Assembly (NCBI GenBank): GCA_944383695.1
Contig: CALWQP010000001.1
Coordinates: 62,001-126,000, forward strand
DNA length: 64,000 bases
DNA from: an uncultured Mediterraneibacter sp.
GTDB lineage: Bacteria; Bacillota; Clostridia; Lachnospirales; Lachnospiraceae
Direction: 5' to 3'
Part shown: in pieces, positions 27,017-36,253 of the stretch
How positions within the stretch are numbered: the first letter of the stretch is position 1
Layout of the letters: every line of letters begins with the position of its first letter
Translations under genes and position numbers: made by a program
The notes under the pieces: generated by a model
What the model was told of the DNA's origin: nothing
Database searches by the model: none
The model's input: the letters and a program-made list of their open reading frames with translations, nothing else

Positions 27017-27874
27017 ATGTATATCCAGGAACCCGGGATCGCCCCCGGATCAGAATACTACATTTACAGTCCCGGAAGACTCGCGCGCGAGCTGTATTTC
27101 AGCCCTCTCTCGGCCGGAGTCTACAGCTATATGCCGGGATATCTTGTCAGCAGAAACCGTTTCGACAGCTATCTTGTCATGTACATAAAAAAGGGAAGCT
27201 GTGAAGTAAAAAACGGAGACTTCTCCGCAATCGGAAAGGAAGGGGATTTTGTCCTTCTGGACTGCTACTGTCCTCACAGCTATAGAAGCAGCGAGGGCTG
27301 GGAGGCGCTCTGGCTTCATTTCGATGGTCCTCTGGCAAAAGCTTATTTTGACGAAATCTCCGGCCGAAATGGGCAGATTTTCTCGAATCCTGCCCCATCC
27401 TCTCTCCTGTCACTGGAGAATATCCTGCATGTCTTCCGCACGTCTTCACCGGTGCGAGAAGCAGATCTTTCACGAAATATAACAACGATGCTGGATTCCT
27501 TTCTTGCCGCAAACGAAAAAAAAGAGAGCGCCGGACTCCACAGCGCTCTGATCTGGAAAACGGCGTCCTATATCAGCCGCCGCTTCCATGAAAATATATC
27601 TCTTGAGACGCTTGCGTCTCAAGCGGGTCTAAGCCCCTATTACTTTCTCAGGCTCTTTGCCTCAGAAACCGGATTTACTCCGCATCAGTATCTGGTCAAC
27701 ACAAGGATCGACGCGGCAAAATTTCTCCTGAGATCACCTGAGATTCCTATAAAGGATATCTCCGTACGCACAGGATTTTCCAGTGAAGGCACTTTCTGCT
27801 CCTGCTTTAAGAAAAGCGAAGGCATAACTCCCGGCCAGTACCGTAAGGCGGTCCTGCAAGAAAAAAAGGACTGA
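27017..27874 (+). CDS. AraC family transcriptional regulator
   Basis: A 285-residue activator. The N-terminal half is a cupin-like sensor (SYLVMYIKKGSCEV...KEGDFVLLDCYCPHSY...WLHFDGP). The C-terminal 100 residues hold two helix-turn-helix motifs (ISLETLASQAGLSPYYFLRLFASETGFTPHQYL and IPIKDISVRTGFSSEGTFCSCFKKSEGITPGQYR). The frame is open further upstream, but the ATG at 27017 has AAGGAG 8 bases before it. It is divergent from the DUF5107 gene, which it probably controls. The ligand is unknown; the cupin pocket suggests a sugar. Confidence 0.92.
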   Translation: MYIQEPGIAPGSEYYIYSPGRLARELYFSPLSAGVYSYMPGYLVSRNRFDSYLVMYIKKGSCEVKNGDFSAIGKEGDFVLLDCYCPHSYRSSEGWEALWLHFDGPLAKAYFDEISGRNGQIFSNPAPSSLLSLENILHVFRTSSPVREADLSRNITTMLDSFLAANEKKESAGLHSALIWKTASYISRRFHENISLETLASQAGLSPYYFLRLFASETGFTPHQYLVNTRIDAAKFLLRSPEIPIKDISVRTGFSSEGTFCSCFKKSEGITPGQYRKAVLQEKKD

Positions 27875-27878
27875 CTGC

Positions 27879-27914
27879 TTCCCTGCAGGGGCTGCACGCC
27901 GGCAGGGAGTTTTG
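27879..27914 (+). terminator. terminator of the AraC-type gene
   Basis: TTCCCTGC (27879-27886) pairs with GCAGGGAG (27902-27909), followed by TTTTG; it lies 5 bases after the stop codon. Confidence 0.65.
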
Positions 27915-27924
27915 CATCCCTCTC

Positions 27925-28584
27925 CTACAGCCTCCTCTTTGAATCAAATCTCTCCAGCACATCGTTCGAGCCGATCACGATCAGGATACTGCCCTCCGGA
28001 AGAGGTTTCTGCGGATCAGGCGTCACATCGATCTTGCCGTTCACTATGATTCCCACAACATTGATTCCGAGCCGCTCACGCGCGTTCACCTCGGCAAGGC
28101 TCTGTCCTGCCCATTTAGCCGGCACCGCGATCTCCACCATGCTGTAATCATTGGAAAGCTCGATCCAGTCCATAAACTCCCTGGACACCAGGCTTTTTGC
28201 CACCCGGCTTCCCATCTCTATCTCCGGGTAGACGATCCGGTCCGCTCCGACCCTTTTCAGGATCGCGCCCTGAAGCTCGTTCTTTGCCTTTGCAATAACA
28301 AGAGGGATGCCCATCTCTTTGCAGAGCATCGTCGCCATGATGCCCGCCTCCAGATTCTCGGAGACCGCCACAACGACTCCGTCCAGGTTTTTCCCTCCAA
28401 GAGCCTGGAGCGCATCGGGATCAGCCACATCACCCTTCATCGCATAAGAAACTTTATCTGATATATCCTGGATCTTCTCATAGGAATCATCCATCACCAG
28501 TACATCGCACCCCATATTTTCCAGCGTAAGCGCCACGCTCTCTCCGAAACTTCCCAGTCCCAGCACAGCATACTGTTTTTCCAT
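27925..28584 (-). CDS. TrkA/KtrA-type potassium channel regulatory subunit
   Basis: A 219-residue cytosolic RCK protein that gates a Trk/Ktr potassium channel. The Rossmann RCK_N domain starts with GLGSFGESVALTLENMGCDVLVMDD; the C-terminal RCK_C domain (about 135-219) ends EGSILIVIGSNDVLERFD. Start ATG 28584 with GGAGG 8 bases upstream; a TTG five codons earlier is unlikely. It follows the membrane subunit by 44 bases, so together they form a complete Ktr-like K+ uptake system. Confidence 0.93.
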   Translation of the reverse strand: MEKQYAVLGLGSFGESVALTLENMGCDVLVMDDSYEKIQDISDKVSYAMKGDVADPDALQALGGKNLDGVVVAVSENLEAGIMATMLCKEMGIPLVIAKAKNELQGAILKRVGADRIVYPEIEMGSRVAKSLVSREFMDWIELSNDYSMVEIAVPAKWAGQSLAEVNARERLGINVVGIIVNGKIDVTPDPQKPLPEGSILIVIGSNDVLERFDSKRRL

Positions 28585-28628
28585 GATTTTTTCCTCCAAC
28601 TGATTTATTGTTTTTCAAATACTGTTTT

Positions 28629-30017
28629 TTATCCAAGCATTACTTTCTCTTCCGGCAATTCCCTGAACTGTGCGCTCCTGTCGCTCTTTCCTGCAAATAC
28701 GAGCGCCATGGTCAGAGGACCGATACGTCCTATGTACATCATGATCATCAGCACCACATGGCTGGCACTTGTCAGGCTCGGCGTCAGATCAGCAGACAGT
28801 CCTACCGTACCTATGGCGGATGCTGCTTCATACATCAGATCCAGGACATCTGTCCCGGGCTCAAAGACCGTCAGCGCCATAATACCCGCAAACAAGACAA
28901 GGAAGGTGATGAGCGCGATGGTGACGCCGGATTTGATAGACTCCGTGTCGATCTTCCGGTCAAAGCATTCCGTATCCCTGCGGTTCCTCAGTACACAGAT
29001 GACGGTCAGCAGGAGCATCGCCGCTGTGGTCGTCTTGATACCGCCGGCCGTACCTGCCGGGGAACCTCCGACAAACATCAGGATGCAGCCGAGCAATTTG
29101 GAACTTTCCTCCAGCCCTGACTGTGATACCGTGGCATATCCCGCTGTTCTCGTAGTCACCGACTGGAACATGGACGCCATCAGCTTCTCAAATACATTCA
29201 TATCCTTCATAGTCGCCGGGTTCTCAAATTCTATGATGAAGAAGCACACAGTGCCGAAAAGGATCAGGCCCACCGTCATCATGATCACGATCCGGCTCTG
29301 GAGCGTGAGCCGGGTAAACAGCCGCCTCAACGGACGTTTGCGCTCTTTTCCGGCTTTCCGCACATTCGTGGCAATGTCATGCCATACCGGAAATCCGAGG
29401 CCGCCCATCACGATCAGGAACATGGTCGTGAAGTTGATCAGCGGAGATCCCACATACTGCTGGAAACTGGTGTCTCCGATAATATCGATCCCCGCATTGC
29501 AGAAGGCGGATATAGAATGGAACACCGAATATCCGATCCCGGTAATGACTCCGTACTCCGGTATAAACTTAAAGGCAAAAAGCACGGCGCCGATGCCTTC
29601 CACAAGAAACGTCCCCTTCAGTATCCGTATCACAAACTTTACCATTCCGGAAAGCGTATCCAGCCCATATGCCTGCTGGATTGTAATTCTTCGCTTCATG
29701 GATATCCGCTTTCCCACCATCAGATAGAATGCTGAGATACACGCAATGATCCCCAGCCCTCCGATCTGTATCAGAAGCATCAGTATCACCTTACCGACCA
29801 CAGTAAACTGCTCCGCCGGAACGACCGTCACAAGTCCGGTCACGCACACACTGGTCACAGAAGTAAACAGTGCGTCGATAAACGTGATCGGCTGCTGATT
29901 ACTGAACGGAAGCCACAGGAGCACCCCGCCCAGAAAAATTACCCCAAAAAATCCAAGTGCAATGAGCTGCATCGTATTGAGACGCACACGCCTTGCACTT
30001 TTTTTCTGTTCATCCAT
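28629..30017 (-). CDS. TrkH/KtrB-type potassium uptake membrane subunit
   Basis: A 462-residue membrane channel with repeated membrane-pore-membrane units. The four selectivity-loop regions include SVTSVCVTGLVTV, SISAFCNAGIDI, SVTTRTAGYATV and EAASAIGTVGLSADL, each with the central glycine that coordinates K+. The frame is open to 30086, but the predicted transcript starts about there, so ATG 30017 (MDEQKKSARRVRLNTMQLI) is chosen; its Shine-Dalgarno (GGGAG) is 12 bases away and only fair. The TrkA-type subunit is directly downstream. Confidence 0.92.
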   Translation of the reverse strand: MDEQKKSARRVRLNTMQLIALGFFGVIFLGGVLLWLPFSNQQPITFIDALFTSVTSVCVTGLVTVVPAEQFTVVGKVILMLLIQIGGLGIIACISAFYLMVGKRISMKRRITIQQAYGLDTLSGMVKFVIRILKGTFLVEGIGAVLFAFKFIPEYGVITGIGYSVFHSISAFCNAGIDIIGDTSFQQYVGSPLINFTTMFLIVMGGLGFPVWHDIATNVRKAGKERKRPLRRLFTRLTLQSRIVIMMTVGLILFGTVCFFIIEFENPATMKDMNVFEKLMASMFQSVTTRTAGYATVSQSGLEESSKLLGCILMFVGGSPAGTAGGIKTTTAAMLLLTVICVLRNRRDTECFDRKIDTESIKSGVTIALITFLVLFAGIMALTVFEPGTDVLDLMYEAASAIGTVGLSADLTPSLTSASHVVLMIMMYIGRIGPLTMALVFAGKSDRSAQFRELPEEKVMLG

Positions 30018-30095
30018 ATGTAATTCTTTCTCCCATTTATACTTTCCCGCCGGCACACAGGCAGATTTCTCTGAGGCGGGAGTCATTTCCCATCT

Positions 30096-30124
30096 AATAT
30101 ATCACGCTCTATATGGATTGACAA
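30096..30124 (-). promoter_or_regulatory. promoter of the trkH-trkA operon
   Basis: TTGTCA (30119-30124) and TATATT (30096-30101) with a 17-base spacer on the minus strand. Confidence 0.65.
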
Positions 30125-30156
30125 TAGAAGCGCCTGTAAAGAAAGAGCTAAGTTTA

Positions 30157-30849
30157 TTATACTTTAAAGCGATACCCCACGCCCCATATCGTCTCGATAT
30201 ACTGTGGATGCGAAGTGTCGTACTCGATCTTCTCCCGGATCTTCTTGATATGCACGGTCACCGTGGCGATATCCCCGATGGACTCCATGTCCCATATCTC
30301 CCGGAACAACTCTTCCTTCGTATACACGTGGTTCGGATGGCTCGCCAAAAAGGTCAGCAGGTCAAACTCCTTTGTCGTAAAGGAACGCTCCTCGCCTCCC
30401 ACCCACACGCGCCGCGCGGTGGTGTCGATCTTCAGCCCGCGGATCTCGATCACCTTGTTCTCTTCCACATTACTTCCAATCAGCCGCTCGTAACGCGCCA
30501 AGTGCGCTTTCACACGGGCAACCAGCTCGCTCGGGCTGAACGGCTTTGTCATATAATCATCCGCGCCCAGGCCAAGCCCCCTGATCTTATCGATATCATC
30601 CTTCTTTGCCGACACCATGATGATCGGGGTATTTTTATTGTCCCTGATCTGGCGGCAGATCTCAAAGCCGTCCACTCCGGGGAGCATCAGGTCCAGGATG
30701 ATCAGGTCAAAATCTTCCTCCAGACCTTTCCTGAGCCCGATTTCTCCGTCATTTGCCACTTCCACTTCAAAATTACTCAGCTCGAGATAATCTTTCTCCA
30801 GATCAGCAATGCTCTCTTCGTCTTCCACGATCAAAATACGCTTACTCAT
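30157..30849 (-). CDS. OmpR/PhoB family response regulator
   Basis: A 230-residue two-domain regulator. Receiver domain: acidic pair EDEE near residues 9-12, phospho-acceptor Asp in LIILDLMLPGVDGFE near 52, Thr/Ser switch VSAKKDD and Lys in TKPFSP near 104. The C-terminal winged helix (about 132-230) ends IETIWGVGYRFKV, typical of OmpR-like DNA binding. Its start overlaps the kinase stop by 8 bases, so the pair is translationally coupled. The target genes are unknown. Confidence 0.95.
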   Translation of the reverse strand: MSKRILIVEDEESIADLEKDYLELSNFEVEVANDGEIGLRKGLEEDFDLIILDLMLPGVDGFEICRQIRDNKNTPIIMVSAKKDDIDKIRGLGLGADDYMTKPFSPSELVARVKAHLARYERLIGSNVEENKVIEIRGLKIDTTARRVWVGGEERSFTTKEFDLLTFLASHPNHVYTKEELFREIWDMESIGDIATVTVHIKKIREKIEYDTSHPQYIETIWGVGYRFKV

Positions 30850-31897
30850 CGATCGGTACCTCCTGATATTTTCTGATTACAATATACATTGTCGTACCAG
30901 CGCCCTCTTCACTGGTGGCCCAGATATTTCCTCCGTGCTCCTCCACGATCTTCTTTACAATGGAAAGTCCGATGCCGCTTCCTCCCTTGGAAGAATTCCG
31001 CGAGGCATCCGTGCGGTAAAACCTGTCAAAAATGAACGGCAGGTCCTTTGCCGCGATTCCTTTCCCATTATCACCCATCTCAACCTGGATGAAATCTCCC
31101 ACATCCTTAACCTCCATCGTGATCCGCGTCTGCGGCTTATCCACATACTTCAGGGAATTGGACACGATGTTGTTGATAACACGCCTGAGCTGCTCCGGGT
31201 CCACGATCACCTTACAGTCCTTGTCCATCCAGTTCCGGTAGGAAAACTCCACGCCTTTTGCCTCCAGCTCCATGCGCAGGTCATCCGCACAGTCCTCGAA
31301 ATACCCTTTGGCGGAGATTGTCGTAAAGTTATATGGGATTCTGTTCGTATCAATCTTCGAATACAGAGTCAGCTCATTAATGAGAAGATCCATCTCATTA
31401 GCCTTATTATAAATGGTCTTGATATATCTGTCCATCTTTTCCGGTGTATCCGCGACCCCATCCATGATTCCTTCCACATAGCCCTTGATCGCAGTGATGG
31501 GAGTCTTCAGGTCATGGGAAATATTACTGATGAGCTCCTTATTTTCCTTGTCAAAGGCCACCTTCTCCTCCGCGTTCGCCTTCAGGCGCAGACGCATCTC
31601 CTCAAAATCCTGACAAAGCTGCCCGATCTCATCATCTGATTCCTGCTGGATCTCAAAATCCAGATTCCCCTCGCGGATATTGCGCGCCGCTTTCTGAAGC
31701 TTTGCCAGAGGCACGGAAATCCCCCGGTATATCCAGTATATCAGGAGTCCGGTGGTCAGAAACACAACCATCAGGTACATCTGCTGGATTTCATTCACCC
31801 TCTCCGGAGCAAACGTATGCATTGCCACAGAAGTAAAGATCGTCGGAAGAATCATGACTGAAATAAAAACAATGAGAAGTTTCGTCCTGAGTTTCAT
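30842..31897 (-). CDS. membrane sensor histidine kinase
   Basis: A 351-residue kinase paired with the following OmpR-type regulator. Two membrane helices (about residues 7-26 and 42-62) enclose only a short extracellular loop, so it probably senses the membrane or an internal signal. Then a HAMP linker, HisKA with the phospho-His in SNISHDLKTPITAIKGYVEG near 146, N-box NNIVSNSLKYVDK, G1 DNGKGIAAKDLPFIFDRFYR and G2 GGSGIGLSIVKKIVEEHGG. Start ATG 31897 has AAAGGGG 6 bases upstream; the frame extends further but without a better start. Confidence 0.94.
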   Translation of the reverse strand: MKLRTKLLIVFISVMILPTIFTSVAMHTFAPERVNEIQQMYLMVVFLTTGLLIYWIYRGISVPLAKLQKAARNIREGNLDFEIQQESDDEIGQLCQDFEEMRLRLKANAEEKVAFDKENKELISNISHDLKTPITAIKGYVEGIMDGVADTPEKMDRYIKTIYNKANEMDLLINELTLYSKIDTNRIPYNFTTISAKGYFEDCADDLRMELEAKGVEFSYRNWMDKDCKVIVDPEQLRRVINNIVSNSLKYVDKPQTRITMEVKDVGDFIQVEMGDNGKGIAAKDLPFIFDRFYRTDASRNSSKGGSGIGLSIVKKIVEEHGGNIWATSEEGAGTTMYIVIRKYQEVPIDE

Positions 31898-31958
31898 GTA
31901 AAGCCCCTTTCTTTCAGAATATTCCCTATATAAAATTTCTGTAAAACAGCCGCAGTAT

Positions 31959-33260
31959 TCACAGGCAGAACGCCGCATAAAGCGGGACCGACAGCATCCC
32001 CGATGCATCCGTGCCGAAATTCCTCGCTGTAAGCCGGACTGCCCGTTCCGGATGATACTGATCAACAAAACGCTTCATGCTCCTTGCATGTACATTCTGC
32101 CCATATTTTACTTCTATTGGTATAACTTTCCCCTCCTTCTGAATCACAAAGTCTACTTCTGCCTGCGGCGAATCTGATGTCCAATAATACAGGTCATACC
32201 CATTTCCTTTCAATGACTGGGCGGCAAAATTCTCCGCCAGCGCGCCTTTGTATACGTCAGACAGGTCATCCCGGATGATATTCTCGGGCATGATTCCTGC
32301 AAACGCGGACAAAAGCCCAGTATCCGCCATATACAGTTTAAACGCGGATACATCTCTGAAAATCCTGACCGGTATCTCTCCTCTGGTCACACGGTCTGCC
32401 TCCAGAGCAACTCCCGCCGTTACAAGCCATGCGATCGAGTCCCCAAACAAACCTGCCGTTGCCCCTTTTCTTATCAGTTTATACTGGAACTTTTTATTGT
32501 CTTTTGCCAGCTGCGCCGGAAGCGAACGAAATGCATTCTGTATTTTTGTACTCTCACCCGGCTCTGCATATTTTGCCATGTCCGCGGTATATGCACTCAG
32601 GATCATCATCTGAAGCTCCGGCACATTGATCAGTGAGCCTTCTTCTATATATTTCTTCACCACTGCCGGCATCCCGCCCACGAGCATATATCTTCTCAGC
32701 CATGTCAAAAGCTCCTTGTGCGTTTGCTCCGGCATCTCTTTCATTTGTTCATAATGCTCCCGGATCACAGACACAAAATGACCGCTGCCCACCGCTTCCA
32801 AAAACTCATCAAATTGGAGCGGATACATTGTCTTTGTGATCACCTTGCCCACTGGAAATGAATATTTATCACGGTGGACCGCCACTCCAAGCAGGCTGCC
32901 TGCTGCAGCCACATGATATTCCGGAGCTTCTTCCGCAAAATATTTCAACGATGTCAGCGCCCTCTCGCACGCCTGAATCTCATCAAATATGAGCAGTGTC
33001 TGCCCCGGAATGATCTTCTCAGTAAAGTATTCTTCAAAGAAACGGATCAGCCGGTCCGGGTTCAAATCCCCATCAAAATATTCCGCGATTACCGGCATCC
33101 TTTCAAAATTAATATAAATACAGTTTTTATAATAATCTCTTCCAAACCTCTGCAGCGTATAGGTCTTCCCGACCTGTCTTGCCCCATGCAGAATCAGGGG
33201 CATACGGTCTTTCTCCATTTTTTTCCATTGAAGCATTTCCCGGATAATGTTTCTTTTCAT
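31959..33260 (-). CDS. AAA-type ATPase with DUF4143 domain
   Basis: A 433-residue ATPase of the large DUF4143 group. Walker A HGARQVGKTYTLQRFG near residues 25-40, Walker B LLIFDEIQACERALTSLKYFAEE near 88, and a C-terminal DUF4143 region with nuclease-like PEVDFVIQKEGKVIPIEVKYG (the D-EVK motif of the PD-(D/E)XK fold). The biological role of this family is not settled. Such genes often move between genomes and are found singly. Start ATG 33260 is preceded by AAAGGGGG. It is probably transcribed on its own; two palindromic sites lie upstream. Confidence 0.9.
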   Translation of the reverse strand: MKRNIIREMLQWKKMEKDRMPLILHGARQVGKTYTLQRFGRDYYKNCIYINFERMPVIAEYFDGDLNPDRLIRFFEEYFTEKIIPGQTLLIFDEIQACERALTSLKYFAEEAPEYHVAAAGSLLGVAVHRDKYSFPVGKVITKTMYPLQFDEFLEAVGSGHFVSVIREHYEQMKEMPEQTHKELLTWLRRYMLVGGMPAVVKKYIEEGSLINVPELQMMILSAYTADMAKYAEPGESTKIQNAFRSLPAQLAKDNKKFQYKLIRKGATAGLFGDSIAWLVTAGVALEADRVTRGEIPVRIFRDVSAFKLYMADTGLLSAFAGIMPENIIRDDLSDVYKGALAENFAAQSLKGNGYDLYYWTSDSPQAEVDFVIQKEGKVIPIEVKYGQNVHARSMKRFVDQYHPERAVRLTARNFGTDASGMLSVPLYAAFCL

Positions 33261-33352
33261 TGGAGCCCCCTTTGTTTCACTGGTCAATTCCATAATAAGA
33301 TAGCTGCTATCATATACAGATTAGCAGAACGGCAATATTATTTCAATGAAAT

Positions 33353-33400
33353 ATCACTTTAAAATGATTTTTTCTCTATTTTTTATCATTCTAGAATGAT
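33353..33400. promoter_or_regulatory. pair of 16-bp palindromes between metK and the DUF4143 gene
   Basis: ATCACTTTAAAATGAT (33353-33368) and the perfect palindrome ATCATTCTAGAATGAT (33385-33400) are spaced exactly 32 bases apart and each is followed by TTTTTTC on the plus strand. The second overlaps the metK stop codon. Confidence 0.55.
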
Positions 33401-34578
33401 TTTTTCAGCCCATCAACCTTATCCAGCTTCTCCCACGGCAAGTCCAGGTCATGGCGCCCAAAGTGACCATAAGCCGCTGTCTGCCTGTAAATCGGTCTGC
33501 GCAGGTCGAGCATCTGAATGATCCCCGCCGGGCGAAGATCAAAATTCTCCCTGATGATCTCCACCAGTTTTCCATCGGATACTTTGCCCGTGCCGAATGT
33601 CTCCACAGAAATCGATGTGGGCTGCGCCACTCCGATGGCATAGGAAAGCTGGATCTCACATCTTTTCGCCAGCCCTGCCGCCACAATATTCTTCGCTGCG
33701 TAGCGTGCCGCGTATGCTGCGGAACGGTCCACCTTTGTGCAGTCTTTCCCGGAAAACGCGCCGCCGCCATGACGCGCCATGCCGCCATAGGTATCCACGA
33801 TGATCTTGCGTCCTGTAAGACCGCTGTCGCCATGGGGTCCGCCGATCACAAAACGTCCGGTCGGATTGATAAAAAACTTTGTCTGGTCATCTACCATTTC
33901 ACCGGGGATGATCTCATCAAATACATATTTCCTGATATCCGCGTGAATCTGCTCCTGTGTCACCTCCGGATCATGCTGGGTGGATAGCACTACCGCGTCC
34001 AGTCTCCTGGGCGTGCCGTTTTCATCGTACTCTACTGTCACCTGCGTCTTCCCATCCGGACGGAGATACGGAAGCGTCCCATCTTTCCGCACCTTGGTCA
34101 GCCGGCGTGACAGTTTGTGCGCCATTGCGATCGGGTATGGCATATATTCCTCAGTCTCATCGGACGCATAGCCGAACATCATGCCCTGGTCTCCGGCGCC
34201 AATCGCCTCGATGTCATCCTCAGACATTTTATTTTCCTTTGCCTCCAGCGCCTTGTCAACGCCCAGCGCGATATCCGCGGACTGCTCGTCGATCGTTGTG
34301 ATCACGCCGCAGGTATCCGCGTCAAATCCATATTTGCCTCTCGTGTAACCGATTTCCCGCACGGTATCGCGCACGATCTTCGGGATATCCACATACGCCT
34401 TTGTCGTTATCTCTCCCATGACCATGACCACACCCGTCGTACAGCATGTCTCGCAGGCCACGCGGCTCATGGGGTCCTGCTCCATCAGCGCGTCCAGGAT
34501 CGCGTCTGATATCTGGTCGCACATCTTATCCGGATGTCCCTCTGTCACTGATTCTGATGTAAATAATAATTTCTCCAT
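33391..34578 (-). CDS. metK: S-adenosylmethionine synthetase
   Basis: Makes S-adenosylmethionine from methionine and ATP. The 395-residue protein has the standard family features: [20 protein letters not shown] near the N-terminus, [12 protein letters not shown] near 116, and [19 protein letters not shown] near 250. Start ATG 34578 follows AAAGGAG by 6-7 bases. Expression is controlled by the SAM-I riboswitch in its leader, so its product shuts off its own transcript. Confidence 0.98.
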   Translation of the reverse strand: MEKLLFTSESVTEGHPDKMCDQISDAILDALMEQDPMSRVACETCCTTGVVMVMGEITTKAYVDIPKIVRDTVREIGYTRGKYGFDADTCGVITTIDEQSADIALGVDKALEAKENKMSEDDIEAIGAGDQGMMFGYASDETEEYMPYPIAMAHKLSRRLTKVRKDGTLPYLRPDGKTQVTVEYDENGTPRRLDAVVLSTQHDPEVTQEQIHADIRKYVFDEIIPGEMVDDQTKFFINPTGRFVIGGPHGDSGLTGRKIIVDTYGGMARHGGGAFSGKDCTKVDRSAAYAARYAAKNIVAAGLAKRCEIQLSYAIGVAQPTSISVETFGTGKVSDGKLVEIIRENFDLRPAGIIQMLDLRRPIYRQTAAYGHFGRHDLDLPWEKLDKVDGLKKSF

Positions 34579-34598
34579 CTGTATCTCCTTTCCAAATC

Positions 34599-34624
34599 AA
34601 AAACAGCCCGCATAAGCGGACTGT
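34599..34624 (-). terminator. expression-platform terminator of the metK riboswitch
   Basis: ACAGTCCGC and GCGGGCTGT form a stem (34603-34624) followed by a U-run on the transcript, between the SAM aptamer and the metK ribosome-binding site. Confidence 0.85.
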
Positions 34625-34642
34625 CACTCTGTCACAACAATC

Positions 34643-34740
34643 CTCTTATTGTTCGATCGCTCGCTCAGGTTGGCACCTTCCTTACAAGGGGTTGCCGCGG
34701 CTTCACAGATCCTTTGTATCTCCACCGCTCTGAATAAGAG
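34643..34740 (-). ncRNA. SAM-I (S-box) riboswitch aptamer upstream of metK
   Basis: The closing stem is CTCTTATT (34733-34740) with AATAAGAG (34643-34650). Inside, on the minus strand, the conserved S-box words appear in order: CAGAGCGGTGGAG, then GCCGCGGCAACC and AAGGTGCCAACC, then GAGCGA. A terminator follows, so SAM binding should end transcription before metK. Confidence 0.93.
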
Positions 34741-34779
34741 AAAGTCTGGTTATTCAATTAATTTCTGTTTCTTTAAAAG

Positions 34780-34808
34780 ACCTTACAACATCAGCATACA
34801 AATGTCAA
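34780..34808 (-). promoter_or_regulatory. promoter of the metK riboswitch transcript
   Basis: A perfect TTGACA (34803-34808) lies 17 bases from TAAGGT (34780-34785), a weak -10. Confidence 0.5.
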
Positions 34809-34833
34809 TAGAATTCCCGCTATTTATAAATAC

Positions 34834-34860
34834 AAAAGGCAGAACCCATCCGGCTCTGCC
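34834..34860 (-). terminator. terminator of murA
   Basis: On the minus strand GGCAGAGCC pairs with GGTTCTGCC (34838-34860, one G-U) with a GGATG-like loop, followed by TTTTG. It begins 14 bases after the murA stop. Confidence 0.8.
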
Positions 34861-34873
34861 CACGGTCTGTCAT

Positions 34874-36166
34874 TTATCCTACTTTTAATATAAACTTCTG
34901 GATTTCTTTTTCACTGGACACTTTCTCGATCATGCCGCCCAGGCTCTGGAGCTTCTCCTCGAACCGCTCATACCCTCTCTGGATGTATACGATATCATCC
35001 ACGATGGTGATTCCATCTGCCGCAAGTCCTGCGATACAGAGCGCCGCGCCCGCTCTCAGATCCGGCGCGCTCACTCTTGCCGATGAAAACTTCTCCACAC
35101 CTTCGATGGTTGCTGAATTCCCTTCCACCTTTACCTGTGCGCCCATGCGCGCCAGCTCTCCGAGATATTTAAACCGGTTTTCAAAAATACTCTCCGTGAT
35201 CGTGCTCGTTCCGTTTGCCAGGGCAAGGACAACGCCGATCTGAGGCTGCATGTCAGTCGGATACCCCGGATAAGGCAGGGTCTTGACCTGCGTGCATCTG
35301 AGGCGCCCTTTTGCAACCACGCGGACAGCATCGTCGAACTCTTCCACTTCGCATCCGATATCCACCAGCTTGGAGATCGTAGCGTCCAGGTGCTTCGGAA
35401 TCACATTCAGCACTGTGACATCCCCTTTTGTGGCTGCCGCCGCAAACATAAACGTTCCTGCCTCGATCTGGTCCGGGATGATTGAATATTCCGTCTTGTG
35501 AAGGGATTTCACGCCGCGGATCTTGATCACGTCAGTACCGGCTCCTCTGATATTCGCACCCATGCTGTTCAGGAAGTTCGCCACGTCAACTACATGAGGC
35601 TCTTTTGCCACATTTTCCATGATCGTCAGGCCGTCAGCCATGGCCGCAGCCATCATAACATTGATGGTAGCGCCTACTGTGACCACGTCGAAATAGAGAT
35701 GCGTCCCTTTCAGCTTTTCAGCCTCGGCTACGATCTTCCCATGCTCAATGTCCACATCCGCGCCCAGCGCCCGGAATCCCTTCAGATGCTGGTCAATAGG
35801 CCGGCTGCCGATATTGCATCCTCCCGGGAGCGCCACCTCAGCGCGCCTGTACTTCCCGAGCAGCGCGCCCAGCAGATAGTATGACGCCCTTATCTTCTTG
35901 ATATAATCATACTCTATATTGAAGTCACTGATCGTGCCGCCGTTGATCTTCACTGTGTGCCGGTCAATGCGCTGCACCATTGCTCCGATGCCGTCGATTG
36001 CCTCGAGCATGACATTGACGTCATTGACATCCGGCAGATTTTCGATCAGAACTGTCTCATCTGTCATGATCGCTGCCGCCAGGATTGCAAGAGCCGCATT
36101 TTTGGCGCCGCCGATCTCCACTTCCCCTACCAGCGGATTCCCGCCTTTGATGATATATTGCTCCAT
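34874..36166 (-). CDS. murA: UDP-N-acetylglucosamine 1-carboxyvinyltransferase
   Basis: First committed step of peptidoglycan synthesis: adds enolpyruvate from PEP to UDP-GlcNAc. The 430-residue protein has KNAALAILAAAIMTDE near the N-terminus, the catalytic Cys in LPGGCNIGSRPIDQHL near residue 116, the hinge GATINVMMAAAMADG and GYPTDMQPQ. Firmicutes often carry two paralogues (MurA and MurZ); which this is cannot be fixed here. The start follows GAGGTG. It is preceded by the aroK-like gene and its terminator. Confidence 0.96.
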   Translation of the reverse strand: MEQYIIKGGNPLVGEVEIGGAKNAALAILAAAIMTDETVLIENLPDVNDVNVMLEAIDGIGAMVQRIDRHTVKINGGTISDFNIEYDYIKKIRASYYLLGALLGKYRRAEVALPGGCNIGSRPIDQHLKGFRALGADVDIEHGKIVAEAEKLKGTHLYFDVVTVGATINVMMAAAMADGLTIMENVAKEPHVVDVANFLNSMGANIRGAGTDVIKIRGVKSLHKTEYSIIPDQIEAGTFMFAAAATKGDVTVLNVIPKHLDATISKLVDIGCEVEEFDDAVRVVAKGRLRCTQVKTLPYPGYPTDMQPQIGVVLALANGTSTITESIFENRFKYLGELARMGAQVKVEGNSATIEGVEKFSSARVSAPDLRAGAALCIAGLAADGITIVDDIVYIQRGYERFEEKLQSLGGMIEKVSSEKEIQKFILKVG

Positions 36167-36231
36167 TTCGCACCTCGATTAAGATTCTGTTATCATGTCT
36201 GTATTTTATTCTGCCGCAACCATTGTACCAT

Positions 36232-36253
36232 AAAAACGGCTTTTCCCAAAGCC
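36232..36253 (-). terminator. terminator of the shikimate-kinase-like gene
   Basis: GGCTTT and AAAGCC arms with a GGGA loop (36238-36253) followed by GTTTTTA on the minus strand, directly after the stop codon. A possible murA -10 (TACAAT, 36222-36227) follows at once. Confidence 0.75.

Noticed and set aside
33385-33400. Palindrome at the metK stop as an intrinsic terminator of metK
   Set aside because: On the minus strand it is followed by A-rich, not T-rich sequence; the repeated second copy fits operator sites better.
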